A stretch of 57,300 nt of DNA from positions 1 to 57,300 of the forward strand of contig CALLWB010000114.1 in assembly GCA_938016265.1 (NCBI GenBank), given 5' to 3'. A model generated the notes under the pieces. The model was not told the DNA's origin. It did not search any database and saw only the letters and a program-made list of their open reading frames with translations. Positions 8,704 through 17,928 of the stretch are shown here, piece by piece; position 1 is the first letter of the stretch; the number at the start of each line of letters is the position of its first letter. Source of the stretch: an uncultured Saprospiraceae bacterium (GTDB lineage: Bacteria; Bacteroidota; Bacteroidia; Chitinophagales; Saprospiraceae). The translations under genes were made by a program, and so were the position numbers.

Positions 8704-9537
8704 TTAGAAGCTATACTCTTTGAAGGAAGGCGTGAATTCGTCAGGTTTAAAGGCTGGATTCACAATAAGATTTTTGTATTCATACCGTTCGAATAACCCT
8801 TGGTCATCAAACAGTGCCTGAGATATTGGCAAATAGGACGATTTGTTGATATAAAGCTCAATCCTGTTGGTGAATCGAGTTGGTAGTTGGAGTTGGGTTC
8901 CTTCTTTTATTTTTCCATAGCTGGTAATTCCATTCAATTCCATTATTTTAAATTCGCTGAGTAGTTTTTTGTCTGCTAAATCTCTTAGGAGAATATCGGT
9001 AGGTACGGTGTATTCGATGTAGTCCAATTCGTCAAAGGTAATAACGAGCAGGTAGCAGGAATTTCCTTCTACATCAAGTGTTTCGCTCAGCTTAAAGTGG
9101 TTGTTAAAGTTTTCACCTACTTCGGCCTTGGTTTTTCTGATTAGGTTTGCCACATTTTTGAAACCAATATCTAAGATTGAATAGTGGTTGTGTTTGCGCA
9201 TTTTTCCGCTATTGGTACTTAGGTTAATAGCTTTTATTGGGCCTGGGGGATTGACTATTGCTTTGTTGTTATTTTCACCTTCATTGTATAGGATTTCTAT
9301 TCCTGCGTTTGGAGACTGTTGCTTCATGTACAATTTAAAGGGTTCTACTTGCAATTTAAGGTGGCCTGAGCCTTCTGAGTACGCTGTCCCGAAACGTTCT
9401 CTTGTCTCCAAATCAAATTCCATAGAACGACAATTATCAATGCTTTTTAACATCTTCGCGACTATCACCTCTGCATCTTGCCCAATCAATGACAAGTTGA
9501 TCATTCCTAAAAACAATAATAAAACGTACTTCTTCAT
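8704..9537 (-). CDS. Secreted DUF1571 protein
   Basis: This 277-residue protein has a signal peptide (KKYVLLLFLGMINLSLIGQ, cleaved near residue 20). The mature part opens with AEVIVAKMLKSIDNCRSMEF. It continues as a LolA/LppX-like series of strands, with LKLQVEPFKLYMKQQSP and a late LPTRFTNRIELYINKSSYLPI, as in the DUF1571 family. These proteins are thought to be periplasmic and to bind lipid-like ligands, but none here can be named. A TAAATTTG -7 box at 9614-9621 lies upstream, beyond the terminator of the preceding gene. It is monocistronic. Confidence 0.72.
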   Translation of the reverse strand: MKKYVLLLFLGMINLSLIGQDAEVIVAKMLKSIDNCRSMEFDLETRERFGTAYSEGSGHLKLQVEPFKLYMKQQSPNAGIEILYNEGENNNKAIVNPPGPIKAINLSTNSGKMRKHNHYSILDIGFKNVANLIRKTKAEVGENFNNHFKLSETLDVEGNSCYLLVITFDELDYIEYTVPTDILLRDLADKKLLSEFKIMELNGITSYGKIKEGTQLQLPTRFTNRIELYINKSSYLPISQALFDDQGLFERYEYKNLIVNPAFKPDEFTPSFKEYSF

Positions 9538-9613
9538 TTACTCTTTTCTATACCCGTTTTCAATAAGTTTGCCAATGTTGATTTATGGTTTTCCCATTAA
9601 TGAAATGCTTTGG

Positions 9614-9621
9614 CAAATTTA
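9614..9621 (-). promoter_or_regulatory. Predicted -7 box (TAAATTTG) for the DUF1571 gene
   Basis: The minus strand reads TAAATTTG, a full TAnnTTTG match 77 bases before the ATG at 9537. It lies just after the terminator hairpin of the upstream gene. Confidence 0.35.
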
Positions 9622-9661
9622 TAAAAAAAATGCCTGCTGTCATTCATTGACAGCAGGCATC
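9622..9661 (-). terminator. Intrinsic terminator of the 9685-10509 gene
   Basis: A perfect 13-base stem, atgcctgctgtca with tgacagcaggcat, closes a 5-base loop. On the minus strand it is followed by a run of eight Ts. Confidence 0.9.
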
Positions 9662-9684
9662 TTAAAAGTATTTTGACAATAAAA

Positions 9685-10509
9685 TTATTTGTTAACAACA
9701 ATTCTATTTGTAACTATATCATTTCCTTTACCGATAGAGTACATGTACACTCCAGAGTTTAGGTCAGAACCGTTAAATTGAACGGTGTTGTCTCCATTAA
9801 GTACATTGATCGTTTCAGAGTAAATCATTTTACCTAATAAGTTGTATACTTTAAATTCTGCATCAGTACTTACTTTAGAAGTAAAGTTGATGTTAGTGTA
9901 AGAGCTAAACGGATTTGGGTTTGCTTGAGCAAGACCAAAAACACCGTCTAAGTCATTAACTCCTGCAGTACAGCCACCTGCTGGCTCAGGAAGTACAGTA
10001 AGTCTGTAAATACCAGGAGCTAGTGTGGCGTTAGGGAATTCAATTTCTAATGGTGTAGGGAGTAATCCAGTTAAAACGTCAGTTGTGATAACTGCATCGT
10101 AGTCACCAGGAGCATCCGTAGTTGTTCCATAAACAGTAACACATCCGATTGTATTTGCTAAAAATTTACAATCTGGTGGATCACAAACGTATCCTCCTGC
10201 TCCTGAACCAATATCAGAAGGAAGGCCAGAAATAGATTTTAGTAAAACATAGTCCAAAGATGCTACAGTTCCTGATACTGCTAGTGAATCAGGTACTACT
10301 GCAGTCCACGTATATTCCCAATAGCAATTTACGAAAGCATCCGTGTTAATCCCTAATGTTGGATCTTGTCCGTTTGTAGTATCAGGTAGTGGAAAAACTC
10401 CTGCACCTGCTCCGAGAAACATAGAATCCGGTAAACATGTAGTTGGTTGTGCGTAAGCGCAAAATACGAAGGCTAACATTGTAGCCATTGAGAGTAAGAC
10501 TTTTCTCAT
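9685..10509 (-). CDS. Secreted protein with a T9SS sorting domain
   Basis: I take the ATG at 10509, as the TTG two codons upstream is unlikely; this gives 274 residues. The protein opens with a signal peptide (MRKVLLSMATMLAFVFCAYAQ). The mature domain is rich in Cys, Pro and Asp, with CLPDSMFLGAGAGVFPLP and a CDPPDCKF cysteine cluster, and belongs to no family I recognise. From about residue 200 comes a type A T9SS C-terminal domain: NPNPFSSYTNINF, AEFKVYNLLGKMI, LNSGVYMYSI and a terminal basic VVNK. It is therefore exported by the Sec system and then across the outer membrane by the type IX system. A strong terminator follows. Confidence 0.85.
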   Translation of the reverse strand: MRKVLLSMATMLAFVFCAYAQPTTCLPDSMFLGAGAGVFPLPDTTNGQDPTLGINTDAFVNCYWEYTWTAVVPDSLAVSGTVASLDYVLLKSISGLPSDIGSGAGGYVCDPPDCKFLANTIGCVTVYGTTTDAPGDYDAVITTDVLTGLLPTPLEIEFPNATLAPGIYRLTVLPEPAGGCTAGVNDLDGVFGLAQANPNPFSSYTNINFTSKVSTDAEFKVYNLLGKMIYSETINVLNGDNTVQFNGSDLNSGVYMYSIGKGNDIVTNRIVVNK

Positions 10510-10847
10510 GATCAATTAGTTTAGTTTGTAAATTTTTTCAAAAGTTAGTTAAGATTCCACAATATATCTAAATTACTTGGTCCCCAAAAACAAAGGGAAT
10601 AAACAAATGTCAGATTAATGTCATTAAATCTATTAGATAAGGGTCCCAATTAGAACAACTACAGTTTAACAAACTATTAAAGAAGCTCATAAAAGTGGCT
10701 TAATTGTGAATGGGAGCGAAAGCGCTTTGAATATACCAATCAATTTAAAAATATTGCTTAAGTAACGTCACGAATTAGTACTTTTTGAAAAATAAATTAT
10801 ATTTTACCCTTCAAACCTATGAACTCCATTTTCGAACTAAAATAATA
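10510..10847. other. Spacer between divergent secreted-protein and receptor genes
   Basis: This AT-rich spacer has no convincing coding capacity. It must hold the promoters of both flanking genes. I see only near matches to TAnnTTTG (for example TAACTTTTG on the minus strand near 10540) and no operator-like palindrome. Confidence 0.5.
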
Positions 10848-13427
10848 ATGATGTCAAAACTGCTTTTAAAAAATATTTTCAGTTGTATTTTCATTCTATC
10901 TTTTGTGGGTTATGGATACAGCCAAAAAGCAACGCTCAAAGGAAGACTTACCGATGCAGAGAAGAATGAATCACTTCCCTTTGCGAATGTAATTATTGGA
11001 GACGGTTCTGGTGGAGCGACTACAGATCTTGATGGCAACTATGAAGTTATGCTGGATGCAGGGACTTATAAAGTCACCTATTCTTTTGTTGGCTATGCAG
11101 ATTTAATAAAAAATGTAACCTTGACCGCTGGCGAGATAAAAGTTTTGGATATCTCTCTCGGAACAGGTGCCGAACTATTAGACCAAGTAGTGGTAACTAC
11201 CAATAAATCAGAGACGAAAGTTGGTAAATCTACTGTTTCTGTTGCTGTTGTGCAGCCTTCTTTAATAGAAAACACCAACTCTACAGCAATCGATCAGGTA
11301 GTAGAAAAAGTGCCTGGTGTCACTATTATTGATGGGCAGGCAAACATTAGAGGAGGATCTGGTTATTCCTATGGTGCCGGTAGCCGGGTATTGCTGATGG
11401 TAGATGACATGCCTTTCCTTGCCGGAGATGCTGGTTTTCCTAATTGGCGTGATGTTCCTGTAGAAAACATTAATCAAATAGAAATATTAAAAGGGGCGGC
11501 CTCTGCCTTATACGGCTCATCGGCTTTGAATGGTATTATCAATGTTCGTACAGCCTATCCTACTTCAGATCCTTATACCAAGATATCTGCGTTTGGAACC
11601 TACTATGGGAATCCTAGTGTCATTGATACTTGCAGATATCAAGGCCTTGGAGGGTGTGATACTATTGCAACTTTCCGCCATGACTGGTGGAATCAAACTC
11701 AGTATATTGACGGTGATACCTCAACTGTCGCTTTTGACTCGCTTGCTGTGTCTCCAAAATATTTTGGTGGACAGCCTGGGTATAATCGTCCAATGGAGAC
11801 AGGGATACAATTTTCTCACCGACAGAAATTTGGGAAGATGGACCTTGTTCTAGGAGCCAATTACTTCCATCAGGATAGCTACAGAAGACAAGAATTTGAT
11901 AGAAAAGGACGATTTAATTTTAATACGCGTTATCGCTTGACAGACAATCTATCCATTGGGATAAACGGAAACATGAATATTGGAAAGTCAAGTTCGTTTT
12001 TCCTTTGGGTCGATCCTTGGCAGCAAGGCGCTTTGCCATTTGCTGACTTTACTACCAATGCCAATACTTACCGTTATAATTTTGATCCTTACCTTACTTT
12101 ATTCGACAAGTTTGAAAACCGACATAAAATAAAAACCCGGTATTATTATGTTAATAATGATAATGGGAATAATCAATCCAATAAATCTCATCTCTATTAT
12201 GGAGAATATCAGTTTCAACGAAAATTTAAGCAGTTGGACGGATTGAGTGTTGTCGCTGGGTTGGTTGGTACTTTTACTACTGTGGATGCAGAATTGTATG
12301 GTAGAGCGACTTATTCATCATCAAACATTGGTTCTTACCTCCAATTGGATAAGGGATTTTTTAAAGACGCAGAAACGGATACAGATAAATTGAATCTTTC
12401 TGTTGGAATGCGTTACGAAGTAAATACGGTAAACAGCCCCGAGAATGTCATTTTTGATCAAAACACGCCCACTCTTCTTACTCCCAACAATCCTAAAGTC
12501 GTCGAATCAAAACCAGTTTTTCGAGTTGGTGTCAACTATGAACCTAGGGAATACACCTACCTTAGAGCTTCCTGGGGACAAGGATATCGATTTCCTACCA
12601 TTGCGGAACGCTTTATTACAACCAATATTTCTCTGATCGGAATTTATCCAAATACTGACTTGGAATCTGAGCGTGGATGGAGTGCAGAAGTTGGGATCAA
12701 ACAAGGATTTAAGATTTCTACCTGGCAAGGATTTGTGGATATTTCCGGATTCTGGACTGAATACCAGGACATGATGGAGTTTCTCTTCGCACCGTTTGAG
12801 ATACCTGTGGTCAATGGAACAGATACGACGATGTTCAATGGGTCTGGATTTCGATCTTCCAATGTAGGCGACACCAAAATACAAGGAATCGACCTTTCCA
12901 TCATCGGGCAAGGAAAATTGTTTGGATTGCCAACGACCTTAATCACAGGATATACTTATATAAACCCTACGTTTAAGGAATGGGATGCAGAGACCCCAAT
13001 CATTGATGGGGTGACACCTACTGAAGGCCAGCTCAATGCGCTTGCTACTACCGGAAATCAAAATATTCTAAAATACAGGAACAAACATTCCTTCAAGTTT
13101 GATGCGGAAACAGGTGTCATTCCTGATAAATTTAATGTCGGCTTGTCTTTTACTTACAATAGCTTTATGCAAACGGTCGATGATTATTTTGTAAATAAAG
13201 TGCCGCTTTCTTTTGGCTCTTTGGATAACATCTTTGGCTTAAGAGAGTATCGGGAAATTTATAAGAAAGGTAATTTCTTAATGGATGCTAGAATTAGCTA
13301 TTTCGTTACTAAAAAACTAAAGTTTTCTTTGGTAGGAAAGAATCTTACTAACCGATCTTTTACTGTTCGACCAGCGTTGATTGATGCTCCGTTCAATATT
13401 ACGTTTAGAGCAGATTATAAGTTTTAG
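10848..13427 (+). CDS. TonB-dependent outer-membrane receptor
   Basis: I choose the ATG at 10848 (or 10851) because a signal peptide, SKLLLKNIFSCIFILSFVGYG, begins there; a TTG at 10785 adds only an unlikely leader. The protein is about 859 residues. After the signal comes a CarboxypepD_reg-like domain (TLKGRLTDAEKNESLPFANV ... TDLDGNYEV, about 25-110). Next is the plug (VEKVPGVTIIDGQANIRGG, ILKGAASALYGSSALNGIINV) and a long 22-strand barrel ending FNITFRADYKF with the typical terminal aromatic. It takes up an unknown substrate using TonB energy. The carboxypeptidase-like domain is usual in this phylum, but no SusD partner is adjacent, arguing against a glycan-utilisation locus. Confidence 0.93.
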   Translation: MMSKLLLKNIFSCIFILSFVGYGYSQKATLKGRLTDAEKNESLPFANVIIGDGSGGATTDLDGNYEVMLDAGTYKVTYSFVGYADLIKNVTLTAGEIKVLDISLGTGAELLDQVVVTTNKSETKVGKSTVSVAVVQPSLIENTNSTAIDQVVEKVPGVTIIDGQANIRGGSGYSYGAGSRVLLMVDDMPFLAGDAGFPNWRDVPVENINQIEILKGAASALYGSSALNGIINVRTAYPTSDPYTKISAFGTYYGNPSVIDTCRYQGLGGCDTIATFRHDWWNQTQYIDGDTSTVAFDSLAVSPKYFGGQPGYNRPMETGIQFSHRQKFGKMDLVLGANYFHQDSYRRQEFDRKGRFNFNTRYRLTDNLSIGINGNMNIGKSSSFFLWVDPWQQGALPFADFTTNANTYRYNFDPYLTLFDKFENRHKIKTRYYYVNNDNGNNQSNKSHLYYGEYQFQRKFKQLDGLSVVAGLVGTFTTVDAELYGRATYSSSNIGSYLQLDKGFFKDAETDTDKLNLSVGMRYEVNTVNSPENVIFDQNTPTLLTPNNPKVVESKPVFRVGVNYEPREYTYLRASWGQGYRFPTIAERFITTNISLIGIYPNTDLESERGWSAEVGIKQGFKISTWQGFVDISGFWTEYQDMMEFLFAPFEIPVVNGTDTTMFNGSGFRSSNVGDTKIQGIDLSIIGQGKLFGLPTTLITGYTYINPTFKEWDAETPIIDGVTPTEGQLNALATTGNQNILKYRNKHSFKFDAETGVIPDKFNVGLSFTYNSFMQTVDDYFVNKVPLSFGSLDNIFGLREYREIYKKGNFLMDARISYFVTKKLKFSLVGKNLTNRSFTVRPALIDAPFNITFRADYKF

Positions 13428-13433
13428 AATGGA

Positions 13434-13507
13434 GTTACTAGGTTATTGATTTACTGGGTTATTGAGTTATTGTTGGAGGTCATCCTTAATAACTCAATAA
13501 CCCAGTA
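13434..13507. repeat. Intergenic repeat with 20-bp perfect inverted arms
   Basis: The arms at 13452-13471 and 13488-13507 are perfect 20-base reverse complements (starting TACTGGGTTATTGAG) around a 16-base loop. The left side also has a direct near-repeat, ttactaggttattga then ttactgggttattga. The 15-mer GTTACTAGGTTATTG at 13434-13448 recurs exactly at 51572-51586. It lies between the convergent TonB receptor and ftsY genes. There is no T-run, so I class it as a dispersed repeat rather than a standard terminator. Confidence 0.75.
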
Positions 13508-13522
13508 GTTTAATATCCAGTC

Positions 13523-14485
13523 CTAGTTTTTCTTAAAGAAAGAATCTACGAATGCACGTTTGTTAAAGACTTGCAAATGCTGAATGCCCTCTCCTACTCC
13601 GATGTACTTTACAGGAATTTTGAATTGATCGGTGATACCAATTACAACACCACCTTTTGCTGTGCCATCTAGTTTGGTAAGTGCCAAGCAGGAGACATCT
13701 GTTGCTGCTGTAAACGCCTTCGCCTGTTCTATGGCATTCTGCCCAGTAGAAGCATCTAAGACGAGCATTACATCGTGTGGTGCGCCTTCATATTTTTTAT
13801 TCATGGAGCCTTTGATCTTGGTGAGCTCTTTCATCAGGCCAATTTTGTTGTGCAATCTACCTGCGGTGTCAAGGATTATGACGTCGCAGTTGTTGTTGAT
13901 ACCGTACTGTACGGTTTCGTAGGCAACTGCAGCGGGGTCGGTGTTCATTCCTTTGCTGTAAAATTCACAGCCAACCCGATCGGCCCAGATTTTTAATTGA
14001 TCTACAGCGGCAGCTCTAAAGGTATCTCCAGCTCCTAGCACGACTTTATATCCTTTTTCCTTAAAACGATAGGCAAGTTTGCCGATGGTGGTGGTTTTGC
14101 CGACTCCATTTACGCCGACTACCATTAAGATGTACGGTTTTTTGTCTGCTGGCAGATCAAAGTCTTCTAGATCTTCGGTGTTGTTTTCAGCAAGCAGTTC
14201 TACGATTTCATCTCTAAGGATTTCGTTGAGTTCTGCAGTGTTTACATATTTGTCTTGTGCTACCCGCGCTTCGATGCGCTCTATTATTTTGATGGTAGTA
14301 TCCAGACCTACATCACTGGAAATCAGTACTTCTTCTAGTTCATCAAGGACCTCAACATCAACAGTTGTTTTACCGGCTACTGTTTTTGCTATTTTGTTAA
14401 AAAAGCTGGTTTTTGTTTTTTCCAGCCCCTTTTCCAGATCTTCTTTGTTTTCTTTTTTATTGAAAAACTTTCCAAAAATGCTCAT
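13523..14485 (-). CDS. ftsY: Signal recognition particle receptor FtsY
   Basis: This 320-residue SRP-type GTPase docks SRP-ribosome complexes at the inner membrane. The N and G domains are complete: a four-helix N domain with VEVLDELEEVLISSDVG, G1 VGVNGVGKTTTIGKLA, DTFRAAAVDQL, G3 DTAGRLHNK, G4 TKLDGTAKGG and the closing YIGVGEGIQHLQVF. The acidic A domain of E. coli FtsY is reduced to a short lysine/glutamate-rich leader (FNKKENKEDLEKGLEK), normal for Bacteroidota. It is the last gene of the rpmB-rpmG-DUF4295-ftsY cluster. Confidence 0.97.
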   Translation of the reverse strand: MSIFGKFFNKKENKEDLEKGLEKTKTSFFNKIAKTVAGKTTVDVEVLDELEEVLISSDVGLDTTIKIIERIEARVAQDKYVNTAELNEILRDEIVELLAENNTEDLEDFDLPADKKPYILMVVGVNGVGKTTTIGKLAYRFKEKGYKVVLGAGDTFRAAAVDQLKIWADRVGCEFYSKGMNTDPAAVAYETVQYGINNNCDVIILDTAGRLHNKIGLMKELTKIKGSMNKKYEGAPHDVMLVLDASTGQNAIEQAKAFTAATDVSCLALTKLDGTAKGGVVIGITDQFKIPVKYIGVGEGIQHLQVFNKRAFVDSFFKKN

Positions 14486-14593
14486 TTAGAAATGTGTGTT
14501 TATTTGATTAGAGTATACTAGGATAATAAATGCAAAAGGGCTTCCCTTTGTTTTAAAAAGAGAAGCCTTTATAATAAATAATTCTTTTAGTCA

Positions 14594-14770
14594 TTATTTT
14601 TTGTCAGCGAAGAACGTTTTTACTTCGTCCTTGTGGATCATGATTTGCTTGTAAGTGTATTTTCCTGTTTCAGGATTCTTAACACTTTTAATAACTTTCA
14701 CGAAATTTTTTCCACCTGAATTAGCCGCACGTGACCCGGCTCTTGCGTTTTTACTAATTTTCTTAGCCAT
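14594..14770 (-). CDS. DUF4295 small basic protein
   Basis: This 58-residue, lysine-rich protein begins MAKKISKNARAGSRAANSGG and ends with TFFADKK. It is the DUF4295 family, found only in Bacteroidota and near-invariably between rpmG and ftsY. The basic composition and the ribosomal-protein neighbours suggest ribosome association, but this is inference. Its start lies 2 bases after the L33 stop, so it is translated from the same message. Confidence 0.9.
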   Translation of the reverse strand: MAKKISKNARAGSRAANSGGKNFVKVIKSVKNPETGKYTYKQIMIHKDEVKTFFADKK

Positions 14771-14772
14771 AA

Positions 14773-14961
14773 CTATTTAATTTCTTTGTGAAGTGTATAT
14801 CTTTTAAGAATAGGGTTGAACTTTTTGATCTCTAAACGATCTGGAGTATTCTTTCTGTTTTTCTCCGTTACGTATCTTGAAGTTCCTGCCATACCAGATG
14901 CTTTGTGCTCGGTACATTCTAGGATAATTTGTATTCTATTTCCTTTTGACTTCTTAGCCAT
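14773..14961 (-). CDS. rpmG: 50S ribosomal protein L33
   Basis: This 62-residue protein is typical L33: [19 protein letters not shown], the [18 protein letters not shown] core and [17 protein letters not shown] at the end. It lacks the CxxC pairs of the zinc-binding form; only one Cys remains. It is cytosolic and part of the large subunit. It sits between L28 (39 bases upstream) and DUF4295 (2 bases downstream). Confidence 0.96.
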   Translation of the reverse strand: MAKKSKGNRIQIILECTEHKASGMAGTSRYVTEKNRKNTPDRLEIKKFNPILKRYTLHKEIK

Positions 14962-15000
14962 TATTATCTTATTTTAAGTTCCTGTAAACAGGAAAAAGTT

Positions 15001-15249
15001 TTACAATTTAACACCAGTCTTTACACCTTCCCCTTCCAATTTTTTCAGGTAAGCGTAGATACCTAACTTGTTAATATTTCTTAGGGCTTTTGCGCAAATT
15101 TTTAACGTAACCCATTTATCCAACTCAGGGATAAAAAATCTTTTCTTTTGAATGTTTGGTAAAAAACGACGCCTTGTTTTAGCGTTTGAGTGAGAAACAT
15201 TGTTTCCCGCGACTGGTCTTTTCCCTGTTAATTGGCAGACTTTAGACAT
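15001..15249 (-). CDS. rpmB: 50S ribosomal protein L28
   Basis: This 82-residue protein is L28: it starts [20 protein letters not shown], continues [16 protein letters not shown] and has [18 protein letters not shown] near the C-terminus. The length is normal for the family. It is the first gene of the minus-strand cluster, downstream of a tRNA-Arg gene on the same strand. The 84-base gap to that tRNA has no clear promoter match. Confidence 0.97.
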   Translation of the reverse strand: MSKVCQLTGKRPVAGNNVSHSNAKTRRRFLPNIQKKRFFIPELDKWVTLKICAKALRNINKLGIYAYLKKLEGEGVKTGVKL

Positions 15250-15332
15250 TTTCTTTTTCTTTTAATAACACTTCAGCACACATCTATGAACCGTAGTGCC
15301 AATAATTTAGTTTTAATATTAAGTGCAAATAG

Positions 15333-15406
15333 TGACCGCGGAAGGATTCGAACCTTCAACCGCCTGATCCGTAGTCAGGTACTCTATCCAATTGAGCTAC
15401 GCAGCC
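15333..15406 (-). tRNA. tRNA-Arg (anticodon ACG)
   Basis: The minus strand folds into a full cloverleaf of 74 bases: acceptor GGCTGCG with CGCGGTC, a D arm GCTC..GAGT, an anticodon arm CCTGA-CTACGGA-TCAGG with anticodon ACG, a 5-base variable loop and a T arm GAAGG-TTCGAAT-CCTTC. The discriminator is A and CCA is not encoded. The ACG anticodon is normally deaminated to ICG and reads CGU/CGC/CGA. Confidence 0.96.
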
Positions 15407-15695
15407 ATTTTATGATATCTTTTTACCATTCTTTAAGAAAAATTATTGTTCTTTTTCCCAAAGTAGGCTGCAAAGATAAGTATTCTTGTATAAATAATAT
15501 AGTTCTTAAACAAAAAAATTATTACTTATGTTGAAAAAAACCACTTATTCAGTTCAAGAACTTGGATACTCCATAAAACTAGCCTACAAATATACGAATT
15601 AGGAAGTACTAAGTTGGCAAAACTTGATTACAATAGCATAGATGACAAATTATAAATTATTAACTTGTTTCAATTATAATCTTAAAAAAACCGAT

Positions 15696-17855
15696 ATGAA
15701 ACAAACAGGACTAATTTTAACAATGCTGATTATCACCCTTTCTGCTTATGGGCAAGGAGTTGGTATTAATAACACAGGCGCCACTCCCAACAGTTCGGCA
15801 ATGTTAGATGTAGTAGGTGCTGATAAGGGGATGCTCATTCCAAGAGTAGAATTGACTGGTACCACAGATGCGACTACAATAACCAATGGCAATGAGTTGT
15901 CGCTTCTAGTTTTTAATACTGCCACAGCTTCAGATGTAGTGCCCGGTTATTACTATTGGGATGGCTCTATTTGGAAAACATTAGAAGTAGATCCAAACAC
16001 AGACAACCAAGACTTGACATTTGATCCTATGACTGGTGTTTTATCCTTATCCAATGATACTACAACAATAGATTTGACAACCATAAAAGATCATGACTGG
16101 TATGATGTGATAGGAACTACTCAACCAAATGATATTAGTGATGACATCTATACTCAAGGGAAGGTTGGAATACAAGAGCTTTCGCCAAAAGCAGCATTAG
16201 ATGTTAATGGATCCATAATTTTTGGAGGGACTGCACCTAGTTTAGAATGGGAACTGACTTCAGGAGCTGGTATTTTTCGTTTGCAAAATGGACCAAATTA
16301 CAATGCAGGAAAAATCAAGCTAGAGGCTCGTTCTATAGGTGGCACAGGAGGTAAATTTCAATTAGCTGTTGATGATGCGTCCTCTCAGTTATATCCTAAC
16401 TATTCATTTATTTCTGACGCTAATACTGGAATGTTTAACCGTAGTACAAGACCAGACCAGTTATTTTTCTCAACTGCTGGTAGTGAAAGGGCAGTTATAG
16501 ATGAAGATGGTAAGGTAGGCATTGGAACAACATCTCCTGATTATAACCTTGATGTTAGAGAATCAGACAATTCTCAAATGGGTATTGGAGTTTGGAATTC
16601 AGACCATGTAGGAAATGATGCACATGAAATAGTAATAGTCGGGCAAGCCTCTTCCAATAAATATGGGTATTTAGGCCACTTTAATGATGGATATGCTAAT
16701 GTTACTTACCCTAATATAACTCCCAACATGACTATCTTATATGGAGGTGGAGATGTAGCAATAACAGCAGGAACTCCTTCAAATGACATTACCTTTGGCC
16801 ACAATCTTATTAACAGTAGACACCTGACCATAAAAGGAAGTGGTAAGGTAGGTCTTGGAACAACAACGCCTGTTACGTTATTAACGAATACTGATGCGAA
16901 TAGTCCATTTTTTAATGTCTCCTCAGAGAATACTGGCCAGAACGCAAAATCTTTTTCTTGGCATACAGATGCTGGTGGATACTCTGCAGCGATTGTTAAT
17001 ACCTCATCTGCCAATGGGGCAAATGGATTGCATGTAAGAACAGAAAATGCTACTGCAAATAGCAAAATTTTAACTTTAGGAACAGGGATTTCTTCTATGC
17101 CAAATGCAAATACCGATGTTCTGACTGTTTTAGCTAATGGTAACGTAGGTCTTGGAACAACTACCCCAACTCAAAAATTAGATGTTTCTGGAGATGCAAT
17201 AGTTAAAAGTACATCGGCAACATTATTTTTAAAAGACACCGATGCGACAATAAATACCGCGGGGATACACAGTAATATCCAATTTAATGACCAAAACGAT
17301 GACTTACTAGGATTTGTTGGGTTTGGAACATCAGTTCAAGGTTTGTCTATACAAAATAGAAATGCTACTGGCGGAATACATTGGTCTGTTGGGACGACCG
17401 TCAACAATATGGTGCTTACCTCTTCAGGAGATTTAGGTATAGGAACAAGTTCACCTACAGAAAAACTTCAAGTTCAAGGTAATATTAGAGCCGTAGGTTC
17501 ATTTATTGCAAGTTCTACTACTTTGAATGTTCCAGATTATGTATTTGAAAAATTTTATGAAGGAACGTCTGCATTAAAAGAAGATTATCAATTTTTGTCG
17601 TTAGATGAAGTCGAAGATTTTACAAGAAAGAATAAGCATCTTCCAGGAATTGAATCTGCGAAGTCTATAAAAGAAAGCGACAAATTTGATGTAACTCAAG
17701 CTTCATTGAATAACCTGGAGAAGATAGAAGAGCTTTATTTACACGTAATTGAGATCAACAAAAAACTAGAGGACGAGCAATCAAAGAATGAGAAATTATC
17801 AAATACAATTTCAGATTTGGAAAAAAGGTTGATAAACCTTGAAGGTAAAAAGTAG
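15696..17855 (+). CDS. Secreted tail-fibre-like surface protein with GIGT.SP repeats
   Basis: I start at the ATG at 15696, where a signal peptide begins (KQTGLILTMLIITLSAYGQ); an in-frame ATG at 15642 adds a long leader. The product is 719 residues. It has five copies of a [KND]VG[IL]GTTSP..LDV motif spread along the chain, a pattern shared with phage tail fibres and with many Bacteroidota surface proteins. Near the end come YVFEKFYEGTSALKEDYQ and KHLPGIESA, then a terminal coiled coil (about residues 670-719). The LPGI segment is like the endosialidase-chaperone (S74) region but lacks a full autocleavage domain. No T9SS domain is seen. A trimeric surface fibre is my inference. Confidence 0.7.
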   Translation: MKQTGLILTMLIITLSAYGQGVGINNTGATPNSSAMLDVVGADKGMLIPRVELTGTTDATTITNGNELSLLVFNTATASDVVPGYYYWDGSIWKTLEVDPNTDNQDLTFDPMTGVLSLSNDTTTIDLTTIKDHDWYDVIGTTQPNDISDDIYTQGKVGIQELSPKAALDVNGSIIFGGTAPSLEWELTSGAGIFRLQNGPNYNAGKIKLEARSIGGTGGKFQLAVDDASSQLYPNYSFISDANTGMFNRSTRPDQLFFSTAGSERAVIDEDGKVGIGTTSPDYNLDVRESDNSQMGIGVWNSDHVGNDAHEIVIVGQASSNKYGYLGHFNDGYANVTYPNITPNMTILYGGGDVAITAGTPSNDITFGHNLINSRHLTIKGSGKVGLGTTTPVTLLTNTDANSPFFNVSSENTGQNAKSFSWHTDAGGYSAAIVNTSSANGANGLHVRTENATANSKILTLGTGISSMPNANTDVLTVLANGNVGLGTTTPTQKLDVSGDAIVKSTSATLFLKDTDATINTAGIHSNIQFNDQNDDLLGFVGFGTSVQGLSIQNRNATGGIHWSVGTTVNNMVLTSSGDLGIGTSSPTEKLQVQGNIRAVGSFIASSTTLNVPDYVFEKFYEGTSALKEDYQFLSLDEVEDFTRKNKHLPGIESAKSIKESDKFDVTQASLNNLEKIEELYLHVIEINKKLEDEQSKNEKLSNTISDLEKRLINLEGKK

Positions 17856-17885
17856 TCCGTTTTATTACTAGCAGGAATGTATTAA

Positions 17886-17928
17886 AAAATACAGATTGGA
17901 GTTATTCTTCCAATCTGTATTTTTTTTT
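17886..17928. terminator. Bidirectional intrinsic terminator
   Basis: A perfect 15-base stem, aaaatacagattgga with tccaatctgtatttt, closes an 8-base loop and is followed by a T-run on the plus strand, with an A-run on the other side. It lies between the convergent 15696-17855 and 17927-18724 genes and overlaps the stop of the latter. Confidence 0.88.

Noticed and set aside
10785-10847. An upstream TTG start for the TonB receptor
   Set aside because: The extra 21 residues precede a normal signal peptide that begins at the ATG at 10848/10851.
13428-13520. An intrinsic terminator between the receptor gene and ftsY
   Set aside because: The inverted repeat is strong but lacks a T-run and matches a repeat elsewhere, so I list it as a repeat.
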